Shown here one piece after another: positions 1-7,707 of a stretch of 64,000 nucleotides of DNA. Numbering within the stretch: position 1 is the first letter of the stretch; each line of letters opens with the position of its first letter. A program made the position numbers and the translations under genes. The stretch spans positions 1-64,000 of the forward strand of contig JBAZFF010000001.1 in NCBI GenBank assembly GCA_041653495.1, in the 5' to 3' direction. The stretch is from JBAZFF01 sp041653495 (GTDB lineage: Bacteria > Patescibacteriota > Minisyncoccia > Minisyncoccales > RBG-13-42-11). Under the pieces are notes generated by a model that was not told where the DNA came from, did not search any database, and saw only the letters and a list, made by a program, of their open reading frames with translations.

Positions 1-1
1 A

Positions 2-55
2 ATGATAACCATGGTGGCTTCGGGAATCTTATTAAACATTTCAAGGAGAAACTAA
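2..55 (+). CDS. ftsW: Cell-division lipid II flippase/polymerase FtsW, C-terminal end only
   Basis: An open frame enters from the left edge and ends at TAA 53-55, giving the tail MITMVASGILLNISRRN. A hydrophobic helix followed by NISRR is how FtsW/RodA (SEDS) proteins commonly end. The stop overlaps the murG start as TAATG, and ftsW-murG is a classic order in cell-wall clusters. Only 17 residues are visible, so the call rests on context plus this short tail. Confidence 0.6.
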   Translation: MITMVASGILLNISRRN

Positions 56-1176
56 TGAAGATATTATTTACCGGAGGAGGCTCTGGCGGACACATTACGC
101 CCATAATAGCCATAGTCAGGGAATTCAGAAAGATCCATGTCGGAGGAGAAATGGAGTTTTTCTTTATCGGGCCGAAGGATGATTTTACAAACATCCTGCT
201 TTCCCAAGAGGGGATTAGAATAAAAAGCGTACTGTGCGGAAAAATAAGGAGGTATGATAAACTGAAGAACTTCTTTAAAAACTTCCTGGATGTCTGTTTT
301 AAAATCCCAATCGGAATAATACAATCTTTCTTTATAATGTTCTTCATGTCTCCGGATCTGGTCTTTAGCAAGGGGGGATATGGTTCCATTCCGGCAGTGA
401 TCGCCGCCAGAATTCTTTTTATTCCCGTCTTCCTGCACGAAGCCGACGTGGTCCCCGGAAAATCGAACATGTTTCTAAGCAAATCCGCAAAAGAAATATT
501 CGTTTCCTTTCCGAACACTAGTTTCTTCCCGTTAAATAAGATTACCCTGACTGGAAACCCAATAAGAACGGAATTGCTGAACGGAAACAAGGAAAAGGCG
601 AAAGAGACATTCAAAATCAGATCGGAAAAGCCTGTTATCTTGGTTTTGGGAGGATCCCAGGGAGCGCAGAGGATAAACGACAGGATATTAGAATCGCTTC
701 CTTCTTTGCTGGAAGACTTTGAAATAATACACCAGTGCGGATACGGCAATTTCAGCCAGGTAAAAGCAGAAGCCTTTGCCACTATAAGCAGGGAGGCATA
801 CCCTTTCTACCATCCTTTCCCTTTCTTAAAGGAGCCTGAACTGAAAGAGGCCTATGCCGTTTCAAACCTTGTAATCGGCAGGTCGGGATCCGGAACAATC
901 TTCGAAATAGCGGCCGTAGGAAAACCTTCCATTCTGATTCCCTTGCCGGAATCCGCCCAAGACCACCAGGTAATGAATGCTTACTCCTATGCTGAAAAGG
1001 GGGCGAGTAAGGTGATAGAAGAGAGCAACTTTACTGCAAATTTCTTCTTGGCTAAATTAAAGTCCCTGTTTGAAGATCCCAAAGAGCTTGAGAGTATGTC
1101 GCAAGCAGCCCTGGACTTCGCCAGGCCCAATGCAGCCAAGATAATTGCAAACTACTTGATAGAATACTTACAATAA
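55..1176 (+). CDS. murG: UDP-GlcNAc:lipid I N-acetylglucosaminyltransferase MurG
   Basis: Converts lipid I to lipid II on the inner face of the membrane, the last cytoplasmic step of peptidoglycan precursor synthesis. The N-terminus has the glycine loop GGGSGGHITP (residues 7-16) of GT-B family 28 transferases. The C-terminal half has GGSQGAQRIND and the donor-binding GSGTIFEIAAVGKPSILIPLP. The 373-aa length is normal. AAGGAG lies 7 nt before the ATG, and the start overlaps the ftsW stop. gltX follows after one base, so the genes are probably cotranscribed. Confidence 0.96.
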   Translation: MKILFTGGGSGGHITPIIAIVREFRKIHVGGEMEFFFIGPKDDFTNILLSQEGIRIKSVLCGKIRRYDKLKNFFKNFLDVCFKIPIGIIQSFFIMFFMSPDLVFSKGGYGSIPAVIAARILFIPVFLHEADVVPGKSNMFLSKSAKEIFVSFPNTSFFPLNKITLTGNPIRTELLNGNKEKAKETFKIRSEKPVILVLGGSQGAQRINDRILESLPSLLEDFEIIHQCGYGNFSQVKAEAFATISREAYPFYHPFPFLKEPELKEAYAVSNLVIGRSGSGTIFEIAAVGKPSILIPLPESAQDHQVMNAYSYAEKGASKVIEESNFTANFFLAKLKSLFEDPKELESMSQAALDFARPNAAKIIANYLIEYLQ

Positions 1177-1177
1177 T

Positions 1178-2686
1178 ATGCCTAGCGAAAAAATAAAACT
1201 TGATAAGATCAGAGTAAGATTGGCCCCTTCTCCTACGGGCTATTTGCACTTTGGGACTGCGAGAGTGGGCCTGTTCAATTATCTTTTGGCAAAGCAGAAC
1301 AATGGAAGCTTTATTTTGAGGATAGAGGATACAGACAAGGAGAGGTCTACCAAGGAATTTGAAAAAGGAATCATGGAAGGACTGAAATGGCTCGGATTGG
1401 AATGGTCGGAAGGGCCGGACATAGGAGGGGAGTACGGGCCTTACAGGCAGACGGAAAGGCTCAAGATATACAGAGAATACCTGGAAAAGCTCTTAAAAGA
1501 GAAGAAAGCTTATTATTGCTTCTGTTCGGAAGAAGAACTAGAGGCCCAAAGGCAGTATCGTATGTCTATCGGAGAAGCTCCGATATACTCCGGAAAGTGT
1601 GCCGATATGAGCGAGGAAGAGGTGAAAAAGAACCTTGCAGAGGGAAAAGACTGCGTAATAAGATTCAAGGCTCCCGTAAAAAAGGTTGTTTTCAACGATT
1701 TAATAAGGGGAAGGCTTGAATTTGACTCTAAAATGATAGGAGACACAGTCATAGCTAAGGGCCTGGATTCTCCTCTATATAATTTTGCAGTAGTGATAGA
1801 CGATCATTTGATGAAAATAAGCCATGTTGTCAGGGGGGAAGACCACCTATCAAACACTCCCAAGCAAATACTGCTTCAGGAGGCCATGGGGCTTAACCAT
1901 CCCGTTTACGCCCATTTGCCACTGGTCATGGCTCCGGACAAGACCAAGTTGAGCAAGAGGCACGGGACAGTATCAATAGAATCATACAGGGATGACGGAT
2001 ATCTCCCCGAAGCCCTGATAAACTTCATGGTATTTTTGGGCTGGAATCCCGGAGACGAAAGAGAAATCTTTTCAATGGATTCTTTGGTCAAGGAATTCGA
2101 CATTAAGAGAGTCCAAAAAGGAGGAGCAATCTTTAATATTGAAAAGCTCAATTACCTCAACGGATTTTATATAAGAAGCAAAAAGCCCGAGAAGCTTACG
2201 GAATTCTGCATTCCATTCTTGGAAAAAGCAGGTTTGATTGAGAAAAAGAAAGATACGTATGCCGTAAAAGACACCGGGGAGGATGTGGATCTTGAAGAAC
2301 TGACGGCCATAGTTTCCCTGTATCAGGAAAGGCTCAAGCACCTCTCAGAAATAGCCAATCTGACTGATTTCTTTTTTAAGAAAGACATCTCTTTGGAAAA
2401 AGACAAATTAAAATGGAAGCAAATGGCGGACGAAGACGTGAAGAATTCCCTGGAGAGGTCTGAGTCCGTCCTGTCTGAAATAAAAGATGCTAATTGGACC
2501 AAAGAAAATCTGGAAAAGACATTGCTGAAGATGTCCGAGGAATATTCCAGCAGGGGAGAGTTGCTGTGGCCCTTGAGGGTCGCCCTCTCGGGAAGAGAAG
2601 CTTCAGCGGGCCCATTTGATATATTATCCATTTTAGGGAGAGAAAAGAGTCTAAATAGAATTAAATCCGCTAAAAAACTATTATGA
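1178..2686 (+). CDS. gltX: Glutamyl-tRNA synthetase
   Basis: Class I aminoacyl-tRNA synthetase charging tRNA-Glu (and perhaps tRNA-Gln, if the organism uses the amidotransferase route; not shown here). The HIGH-type motif is LHFGT (residues 23-27) in APSPTGYLHFGTAR, and the KMSKS-type motif is KLSKR (257-261). Between them is a YCFC...C cluster like the zinc site of some GluRS. At 502 aa it is a full-length bacterial enzyme with the helical anticodon-binding C-domain. It starts one base after murG, and its stop overlaps the next ATG (ATGA). Confidence 0.97.
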   Translation: MPSEKIKLDKIRVRLAPSPTGYLHFGTARVGLFNYLLAKQNNGSFILRIEDTDKERSTKEFEKGIMEGLKWLGLEWSEGPDIGGEYGPYRQTERLKIYREYLEKLLKEKKAYYCFCSEEELEAQRQYRMSIGEAPIYSGKCADMSEEEVKKNLAEGKDCVIRFKAPVKKVVFNDLIRGRLEFDSKMIGDTVIAKGLDSPLYNFAVVIDDHLMKISHVVRGEDHLSNTPKQILLQEAMGLNHPVYAHLPLVMAPDKTKLSKRHGTVSIESYRDDGYLPEALINFMVFLGWNPGDEREIFSMDSLVKEFDIKRVQKGGAIFNIEKLNYLNGFYIRSKKPEKLTEFCIPFLEKAGLIEKKKDTYAVKDTGEDVDLEELTAIVSLYQERLKHLSEIANLTDFFFKKDISLEKDKLKWKQMADEDVKNSLERSESVLSEIKDANWTKENLEKTLLKMSEEYSSRGELLWPLRVALSGREASAGPFDILSILGREKSLNRIKSAKKLL

Positions 2687-3069
2687 AAAAGATATTAGCT
2701 TCATTATTATTCTTAAGCGTATTAGTCCCTTCTTTTTCTTTCGCTCAGAATCTTCCTAGTGATGCGGACGAAGCGAAAGAACTGCTGGAAAAAGGGCTGG
2801 AAGCAGGGGAGGAGCAAGTGCCGGAATTGATTAAAAAAATGTGGGAAGAAGACGTCCTGCCGGTATGGAACAAGATGTTCGAATGGTTCAAGTCGCATAT
2901 CTGGTCTAAATTCATGGCATGGTTTAATGAGAAGGTGACTCCTGAAATAGAAGAAAGAACTCCCCATTTAGAGGAGGAATTTGAGAAAGAGACTGAAGAA
3001 GCCAAAGAAGAGCTGCCTGTAGTCGGAAAATCATTATGGGATAAACTGAAAGAAATATTCCAGCAATGA
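2683..3069 (+). CDS. Secreted amphipathic-helix protein of unknown function
   Basis: 128 aa. Residues 1-21 form a clear signal peptide (MKKILASLLFLSVLVPSFSFA) with an AxA-like cleavage region before QNLPSD. The mature part is rich in Glu, Lys and Trp and is almost wholly helical, with charged repeats that could form a coiled coil. I do not recognise a named family. It overlaps gltX and the ZIP transporter gene by 4 nt each, suggesting translational coupling. A role in metal transport or at the envelope is a guess from position only. Confidence 0.75.
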   Translation: MKKILASLLFLSVLVPSFSFAQNLPSDADEAKELLEKGLEAGEEQVPELIKKMWEEDVLPVWNKMFEWFKSHIWSKFMAWFNEKVTPEIEERTPHLEEEFEKETEEAKEELPVVGKSLWDKLKEIFQQ

Positions 3070-3806
3070 ACCCACTGTTTTACATAATAGCGGCCACTTT
3101 ATTCATAAGTCTAGGTGCTTTAATAGGCATTTTTTCTTTGGCCGCCAGGAAGGAACACATAGAAAAAATAATAATATTCCTGGTCTCTCTATCTGCGGGG
3201 ACTCTAATGGGAGGCGCTTTCTTGCACCTGGTCCCCGAAGCCCTGGAAGAGCAGCCCGCGGAAGAAGTGCTCGGGATAGTTTTGTTTTCCTTCGTAGTGT
3301 TTTTTGTAGTTGAAAAAGTTTTCCATTGGAGACACTGCCATAAAGGGGATTGCGGAATCCATTCTTTCGGGCCTCTTAATCTGATAGGGGACAGCATACA
3401 TAATTTTATAGACGGACTCATTATCGCCGGAACTTTCCTGACGGATATTAATTTGGGGATAGTAACCACGCTAGCTATAGCTTTTCATGAGATACCCCAG
3501 GAAATAGGGGATTTTGGCGTATTAATCCATGCGGGGTATAAAAAAGTTAAAGCTCTGCTACTGAACTACTTCGTAGCCTTGTCTGTCGTTGTCGGGGGGA
3601 CTATCGGATACTTTATTTCTTTCTCTTTGGATGACTTAATTCCAAAGCTCCTGCCCTTCGCAGCCGGAGGATTCCTGTATATATCGACTTCAGATTTGAT
3701 CCCCGAGATAAGGAAAGAGACCGGGATCAGAAAATCTCTCATTTCCTTCGTATTCTTCTTGGCTGGAATCGGAATAATGTATATCACTAAGGCAATCAGC
3801 CATTAG
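3066..3806 (+). CDS. ZIP family metal cation transporter
   Basis: 246 aa with about eight membrane segments. The ZIP metal-binding helices are present: HNFIDGLIIAGTFL (HN..DG) and AFHEIPQEIGDFG (HExPxExGD). A histidine/cysteine-rich loop (HWRHCHKGDCGIH) lies between TM3 and TM4, as in many ZIPs. Likely moves Zn(2+) or another divalent metal into the cytoplasm; which one cannot be read from sequence. Last gene of the murG-gltX run, followed at once by an intrinsic terminator. Confidence 0.93.
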   Translation: MNPLFYIIAATLFISLGALIGIFSLAARKEHIEKIIIFLVSLSAGTLMGGAFLHLVPEALEEQPAEEVLGIVLFSFVVFFVVEKVFHWRHCHKGDCGIHSFGPLNLIGDSIHNFIDGLIIAGTFLTDINLGIVTTLAIAFHEIPQEIGDFGVLIHAGYKKVKALLLNYFVALSVVVGGTIGYFISFSLDDLIPKLLPFAAGGFLYISTSDLIPEIRKETGIRKSLISFVFFLAGIGIMYITKAISH

Positions 3807-3840
3807 CCTTTGCAGGATTCTATATCTGCAGAGGTTTTTT
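3807..3840 (+). terminator. Intrinsic terminator after the ZIP gene
   Basis: CCTTTGCAG (3807-3815) pairs with CTGCAGAGG (3826-3834) with one mismatch, followed by six T. The left inverted repeat of the Xer module begins directly after the T tract. Confidence 0.8.
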
Positions 3841-3852
3841 ATTGTGCGACAT
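3841..3852 (-). repeat. Left 12-bp inverted repeat of the Xer module (single Xer arm)
   Basis: ATTGTGCGACAT is the exact reverse complement of 5974-5985. It equals the left arm of the dif-like sites but lacks the GTAG spacer and a partner arm. Both copies are followed, going inward, by TTGAAA or ATATTGAAA. Confidence 0.65.
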
Positions 3853-3901
3853 TTGAAACACGACTCAGGGAGGCAGGGGAGGGAATCCACAGTTTTCCTG
3901 C

Positions 3902-3929
3902 TTGACACTAGCCCTGGGCATTTTATAAT
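3902..3929 (+). promoter_or_regulatory. Strong sigma-70 promoter for the ncRNA
   Basis: TTGACA at 3902-3907, 16-bp spacer, TATAAT at 3924-3929, both perfect consensus. The predicted start near 3936 coincides with the first base of the closing stem of the RNA below. Confidence 0.85.
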
Positions 3930-3935
3930 AAATAT

Positions 3936-4262
3936 AGAGAGACTTAGTTAACGGAAAGTTCTTAAAAGAGATCCAGTCGCATGAGAGAAGGCGAGTGGAA
4001 TTGTGTGCAAGAAAGCACTATTGAGAATCCGTTTTTCTGTCGTTGGATATATATCATCAGAAAAACAATTCTACAATTAATTAACCCAACGACACATCAA
4101 CTAAAACTCTCTAAACACCACACACACTTCACTGATCCGTAACTTGAAAGCTCTTTCTTATTTTATAGCTCATTTAAAACCTCTATTCGTAATGCTTACT
4201 CGAGAGCAAAAAAACAAAGCGTAAACTACAATTGTTTCTATAGTTTACGCTCGTTTTATTTT
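3936..4262 (+). ncRNA. Probable structured non-coding RNA, family not recognised
   Basis: Bounded by a consensus promoter and a strong terminator, with no credible ORF. Predicted helices: a closing stem 3936-3949 with 4099-4112 (12 of 14 pairs); 3995-4004 with 4065-4074 (10 pairs, one G-U); 4038-4046 with 4086-4094 (9 perfect pairs). The last two cross, so a pseudoknot is predicted. An alternative helix 4031-4039 with 4060-4068 (9 perfect pairs) competes with them, so a switch is possible. I found no tRNA-like end or tag (tmRNA), no RNase P core and no SRP tetraloop. Size about 325 nt. Confidence 0.6.
4218..4262 (+). terminator. Intrinsic terminator of the ncRNA
   Basis: Perfect 11-bp stem AGCGTAAACTA (4218-4228) with TAGTTTACGCT (4241-4251), followed by CGTTTTATTTT. 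Confidence 0.9.
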
Positions 4263-4292
4263 CTGAGGGGTATATCGGCCCGGGGAGTAGTA

Positions 4293-4320
4293 TTGACACG
4301 CCTTTTGGGCCTGTTATTAT
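4293..4320 (+). promoter_or_regulatory. Promoter reading into the dif-like site
   Basis: TTGACA 4293-4298, 16-bp spacer, TATTAT 4315-4320. Transcription would start near 4327 and cross the dif-like palindrome. No plus-strand ORF lies directly downstream. The position recalls the Pc promoter next to an integron attI site, but that is analogy only. Confidence 0.65.
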
Positions 4321-4328
4321 AGATGTAG

Positions 4329-4362
4329 TATGTGTCGCACAATGTAGGTTAAGCGACACATA
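4329..4362. other. Candidate dif-like Xer recombination site
   Basis: Perfect 10-bp inverted repeat TATGTGTCGC (4329-4338) / GCGACACATA (4353-4362). Read as a Xer site it has left arm GTGTCGCACAA (4332-4342), 6-bp spacer TGTAGG (4343-4348) and right arm TTAAGCGACAC (4349-4359): 28 bp in 11-6-11 layout, as in known dif sites. It lies about 0.6 kb upstream of a Xer gene, like single-recombinase systems (XerS, XerH) whose site is beside the gene. Whether it is the chromosome's dimer-resolution site or an element's own site is not known. Confidence 0.65.
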
Positions 4363-4470
4363 ATATGAGGGTTATTCGGGGCCCTCTAAAAGGCCTCTAG
4401 AACCTCTTTATACAGCCAAGTCGATACATTACACGTTTTAATAATTATTTTAATTATTTTAAAAATATTT

Positions 4471-4514
4471 TTGCAAAATAAAAGGACGGAGAAAATATTT
4501 CTATCTTTCCGTCC
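4471..4514 (-). terminator. Intrinsic terminator of the membrane protein gene
   Basis: GGACGGA (4484-4490) pairs with TCCGTCC (4508-4514). On the minus strand the hairpin is followed by TTTTATTTT. Confidence 0.85.
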
Positions 4515-4525
4515 CCTGCCTGTGA

Positions 4526-4936
4526 CTAATGAACTTTGGAGTTCTGCCAGTGTCTGTAGAGCCCTCTTAGACCTCTGACCGGTATATAGACCAGCAGGAC
4601 TACGTTGGAAGTAAAATCCATTTTGAGCCGCTCGAGGAAGCTCCATTCAGTCAAGGAGCATATGGCCCAAAAGAATATTACGACCGCAGCGGGAATTGTA
4701 AGCCAGTGGTGCACGCCTTTAGTAGGTACTTCCCAGCCCGGATAATCCTGCCTGAGTCCGATGAAACAGTAGTCAAGATAAGCGAACAAGAAGATTGCCA
4801 AGATCACCCAGCCACCTTCTCTCACCTGATGACCGTTAAGAGCGACTATCATCAGAACAACAATCAGGATCATCTCTAGCACAGGCCAATAGTCCATAGA
4901 AAGAGCTTTCCAAGTCTTAAAAGCAATAGCTTTCAT
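4526..4936 (-). CDS. Small integral membrane protein, function unknown
   Basis: 136 aa with about four membrane segments (around residues 18-36, 42-60, 78-98 and 106-122) and a basic C-terminus (RGLRGLYRHWQN). A strong AAGGAGGG sits before the ATG. It is divergent from the recombinase gene, with only 36 bp between start codons, so their promoters must overlap and could be coregulated. No family recognised. It is the only other protein gene in the repeat-bounded Xer module. Confidence 0.75.
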   Translation of the reverse strand: MKAIAFKTWKALSMDYWPVLEMILIVVLMIVALNGHQVREGGWVILAIFLFAYLDYCFIGLRQDYPGWEVPTKGVHHWLTIPAAVVIFFWAICSLTEWSFLERLKMDFTSNVVLLVYIPVRGLRGLYRHWQNSKVH

Positions 4937-4972
4937 AAAACCCTCCTTAATAAATCGTAATACAATAAATAT

Positions 4973-5929
4973 ATGAAAAAATCAAATACTCCCGTCATAA
5001 AGCATATTCCAGATTTTCTGGATTATTGCGAGGTCGAAAAAGGTTTGGCTAATAAAAGCCAGGAAAACTACCAAAGGTACCTGCACAAGTTCGTCTTGTG
5101 GCTCCAGGGATCCAATAGGGCCAATCTCCTACCCCACGAGCTGGACGCGGACACAGTTTGGGCTTACAGACTGTATTTAAGCCGTTTTCAGGACCCCCAA
5201 GGCCATACCCTTAAAAAGGTGACCCAGAACTACTATCTTATCGCTCTAAGAGCCCTTTTAAGCTATTTTACGGCCAAAGACATAGTTTCATTGCCTGCAG
5301 ACAAGATTAAGCTGCCGAAGGACGCTAAAAACGAGAAAACTGTAAAGTTCCTCTCATTAGACCAGGTTGAGAAGCTTTTGCTGGCTCCGAACGTAGAAAT
5401 ACGGGAAGGGCTGCGTGATCGAGCTATTTTAGAGAGTCTGTTTTCCACGGGCTTAAGGATCGCCGAACTCACGGCCCTGAACCGCGAACAGTTCGCCAAC
5501 ATAAAAGACAAGAAGGATCTGGAAATCGGAATCATAGGAAAAGGCGCGCACCCAAGGACGGTTTACTTTTCAGAAAGGGCTCTAGAGTGGGTCAGAAAGT
5601 ATCTGGCCGACAGGAATGACAAGGACAAGGCCTTGTTCATCCACTATAAGTCCAGGAACGATGCAGACAACAGGCTGACCCCAAGATCCATAGAAAGACT
5701 GGTTAAGAAATATTGCGTCTTGTCCGGAGTGCCGATTTCTACCACGCCGCATACATTAAGACACTCCTACGCTACTGATTTATTAAACCAAGGAGTGGAT
5801 CTAAGAACCATCCAGGAATTCCTTGGCCACAGAAATATCGTTACGACCCAGGTATACACTCACGTGACCAATAAGAGGCTGAGGGACGTGCACAGACAAT
5901 TCCACAGCGGAAAAAGCATGAAGAATTAA
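4973..5929 (+). CDS. Xer-type tyrosine recombinase
   Basis: 318 aa, the usual length for XerC/XerD/XerH. An N-terminal SAM-like core-binding domain (residues about 10-110) is followed by the catalytic domain with all the active-site residues: Arg in STGLRIAEL (about 161), Lys in GKGAHPR, HTLRH (about 259-263), LGHRN, and the nucleophilic Tyr in VYTH (about 295). Cuts and rejoins DNA at short dyad sites through a 3'-phosphotyrosine. TACAAT lies 8 nt before the ATG and there is no Shine-Dalgarno, so the mRNA may be leaderless. Its own terminator follows. The dif-like site upstream and an arm copy 44 nt downstream make it the likely enzyme for the sites in this window. The suffix (C, D, S, H) cannot be assigned. 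Confidence 0.93.
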   Translation: MKKSNTPVIKHIPDFLDYCEVEKGLANKSQENYQRYLHKFVLWLQGSNRANLLPHELDADTVWAYRLYLSRFQDPQGHTLKKVTQNYYLIALRALLSYFTAKDIVSLPADKIKLPKDAKNEKTVKFLSLDQVEKLLLAPNVEIREGLRDRAILESLFSTGLRIAELTALNREQFANIKDKKDLEIGIIGKGAHPRTVYFSERALEWVRKYLADRNDKDKALFIHYKSRNDADNRLTPRSIERLVKKYCVLSGVPISTTPHTLRHSYATDLLNQGVDLRTIQEFLGHRNIVTTQVYTHVTNKRLRDVHRQFHSGKSMKN

Positions 5930-5937
5930 TTTAAAAA

Positions 5938-5967
5938 CCACTAGCTCCCCTAGTGGTTTCTGTCTTT
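5938..5967 (+). terminator. Intrinsic terminator of the recombinase gene
   Basis: CCACTAG (5938-5944) / CTAGTGG (5950-5956) followed by TTTCTGTCTTT. Confidence 0.88.
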
Positions 5968-5970
5968 CAA

Positions 5971-5985
5971 TATATGTCGCACAAT
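5971..5985 (+). repeat. Right repeat of the Xer module (single Xer arm)
   Basis: TATATGTCGCACAA is identical to 19263-19276, a 14-bp direct repeat. Bases 5974-5985 are the inverse of 3841-3852. The following six bases (TATTAA) and the right side (GGCACAAAACA) are degenerate, so this is at best a half-site. Confidence 0.65.
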
Positions 5986-6010
5986 ATTAAGGCACAAAAC
6001 ATCTGAATAA

Positions 6011-6042
6011 TAAAAAGACTCTAGACAATAATGCCTAGAGTC
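6011..6042 (-). terminator. Intrinsic terminator of the HD-domain gene
   Basis: GACTCTAG (6017-6024) / CTAGAGTC (6035-6042). Minus-strand T tract at 6012-6016. Overlaps the gene's stop codon. Confidence 0.9.
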
Positions 6043-7408
6043 AAACGGAATAATAAACGTAGTATCCTTTAGTAGAAGCTATCACCTCCTCTAGCAACTC
6101 TACCTTTTCTTTTGAAACAGCCTCCCTCAAACAAGTCCCTCCGAAGTCTAGAACCTTCCAGTCCAAGCCCGAAGAGAATCCGGAAAGATGTTCAAGATGA
6201 TCCACCCTTTTCCCCATTTCTGCCGCGAATTTCTTCTGTTCGCCCTCCGTGTTGAATTTCCGGCAGGACAGGTTCTCTGGCTCAATATAACATTTAGCCA
6301 GCTCGGGATTATCCTTTTTTAGGAAATTTTCCAGCCACATGTCCCCGTTGGTCAGAAGATCTTCTTTGGTGATTAATCCTTTTTCATAAAGCGGTTGGAC
6401 CATATTCTTTAGATAAAGATCCAAGGCTCTAGAATAAGGATTAAAAAGGAATTCCTGAAATTCATAAGCCCGCAGGAGTAGGAAGTTGAAAAGCCTGTCC
6501 GGATTGATAAAGATGAAACTGTCTTTCTGTTCTGAGAATCTTATGTCTTGCCAGATATCCATGATTAAAGGATTCTCGACACACAGATCTCTTATCTTCC
6601 CGGGACGGAGCATTCCTACAGAACGACAGTCTAAAGCGGTATAGGCAATCTTGTCTTCAATATCCAGAAATTTACCCAGTACCCCTTCATTCATCACCAC
6701 CTTCTGAGCCTCTTTTACATTAAAGCCTAATCTTTTCCATTTTCTATCGAGGCCGTAATGTCTTATAGACCAAGTAAAATTTGCTTCTTCGTCCAGATTT
6801 ACAGGATCCACCCTCTTTACCGAATCCCCACCTACCGGCGTAGCCAAGTCATGGCAGCCGAAGGCAAGAATCACGGGAGCCCTTTTTGAGATAGTAAAAC
6901 CATTTCTAGCCATAACTACGTCGGCCAGAATGGCTACCAGTAAGGAATGTATCCACCTCGTATGATGGAACTGAGGAGTGGTATAAACAATGCTTACATT
7001 TTTCTCCCATCCTTCCGGCCAGGGCGGAACCAGATATCCCAATTGTGAAATCTGACCCAACCTATGGAAGGCGGCATTGCAACACAAGTCGTTGTAAATC
7101 CCTTTCTCGTCGATATCTACATAAAAGTCCGTCGAACTGAAAGGAAAGGTTATCCTCTCAAAGCCGATGGAATCTCCGAAGGAATCAACCACGTTGATGT
7201 GCTTGTCCCGCGGAATCACATAGACTTCCGGATGTAAGGGATTATAAAGCTCACTGAGCCCGACTTGCTTTCCTTCTGCAGCGCTCAATTGAGAGCTCTC
7301 TAATGCCTTTTGCCATCTATCTCCGAAATCATTCAAGAATCCGGGATGATGGCCGAAGCTTGGCGGAGCTGGCGGTAACCAGAAGTTTTTCTCTTCTTTT
7401 ATGTCCAT
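6041..7408 (-). CDS. HD-domain phosphohydrolase-like protein
   Basis: 455 aa, probably cytoplasmic. Metal-ligand motifs of the HD superfamily are visible: HHTRWIHSLLVAILAD (around residue 150), FGCHDLATPVGGD (the HD pair) and a later conserved Asp in TALDCRSVG. The arrangement recalls dNTP triphosphohydrolases and other HD nucleotide hydrolases, but the substrate cannot be assigned. AAGGAGGG precedes the ATG. Upstream on the minus strand are TTGATT and TATATT 16 bp apart. Single-gene unit with its own terminator, which abuts the arm repeat at 5971. Confidence 0.8.
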   Translation of the reverse strand: MDIKEEKNFWLPPAPPSFGHHPGFLNDFGDRWQKALESSQLSAAEGKQVGLSELYNPLHPEVYVIPRDKHINVVDSFGDSIGFERITFPFSSTDFYVDIDEKGIYNDLCCNAAFHRLGQISQLGYLVPPWPEGWEKNVSIVYTTPQFHHTRWIHSLLVAILADVVMARNGFTISKRAPVILAFGCHDLATPVGGDSVKRVDPVNLDEEANFTWSIRHYGLDRKWKRLGFNVKEAQKVVMNEGVLGKFLDIEDKIAYTALDCRSVGMLRPGKIRDLCVENPLIMDIWQDIRFSEQKDSFIFINPDRLFNFLLLRAYEFQEFLFNPYSRALDLYLKNMVQPLYEKGLITKEDLLTNGDMWLENFLKKDNPELAKCYIEPENLSCRKFNTEGEQKKFAAEMGKRVDHLEHLSGFSSGLDWKVLDFGGTCLREAVSKEKVELLEEVIASTKGYYVYYSV

Positions 7409-7490
7409 CTTCCCTCCTTCTTAAACTTTTTTAAAATAGCTTTGCGAATCTTATAATATAACATTTTTCCTAAAAAAATCAATGTCAAAG

Positions 7491-7514
7491 AAAAAAGGGT
7501 GAAATAATCACCCT
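7491..7514 (-). terminator. Intrinsic terminator with no protein gene upstream
   Basis: AGGGTGA (7496-7502) / TCACCCT (7508-7514) with a minus-strand T tract 7491-7496. It would end a leftward transcript starting between about 7520 and 7990, where no credible ORF exists. Confidence 0.75.
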
Positions 7515-7707
7515 GAAAATAGAATAAGAATGGGGAGAGTCTCGGTCATCCCCTTCCCTGAAGAGCGTCCCTTGGTTCGGAGCGCATACATCAACTTGGG
7601 AGTTGCAGATAACCACAAAATAGATTTAATCTCATGTCCGCAAGAATGGGTACACGACGGCCCTCATAAATGCTAATAAACATGAATCTCTCTCAAAGAC
7701 TCTCCCC
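7515..7707 (-). ncRNA. Possible structured RNA in the 586-nt gap 7409-7994
   Basis: GGGGAGAGTCT (7531-7541) and AGACTCTCCCC (7697-7707) are perfectly complementary over 11 bp and would close a domain of about 177 nt. Inside it CAACT/AGTTG (7592-7605) forms a small hairpin. The intrinsic terminator 7491-7514 follows directly in minus orientation. Length, closing stem and terminator resemble 6S-type RNAs, but I cannot confirm conserved bases and no clear promoter was found. The rest of the gap (7708-7994) holds nothing I can identify. Confidence 0.4.

Noticed and set aside
3936..4262. Assignment of the ncRNA as tmRNA, RNase P RNA or 6S RNA
   Set aside because: No tRNA-like ends or tag frame, no P4 core beyond a weak GGAAAGTTC, and a pseudoknot not expected for 6S; left unassigned.
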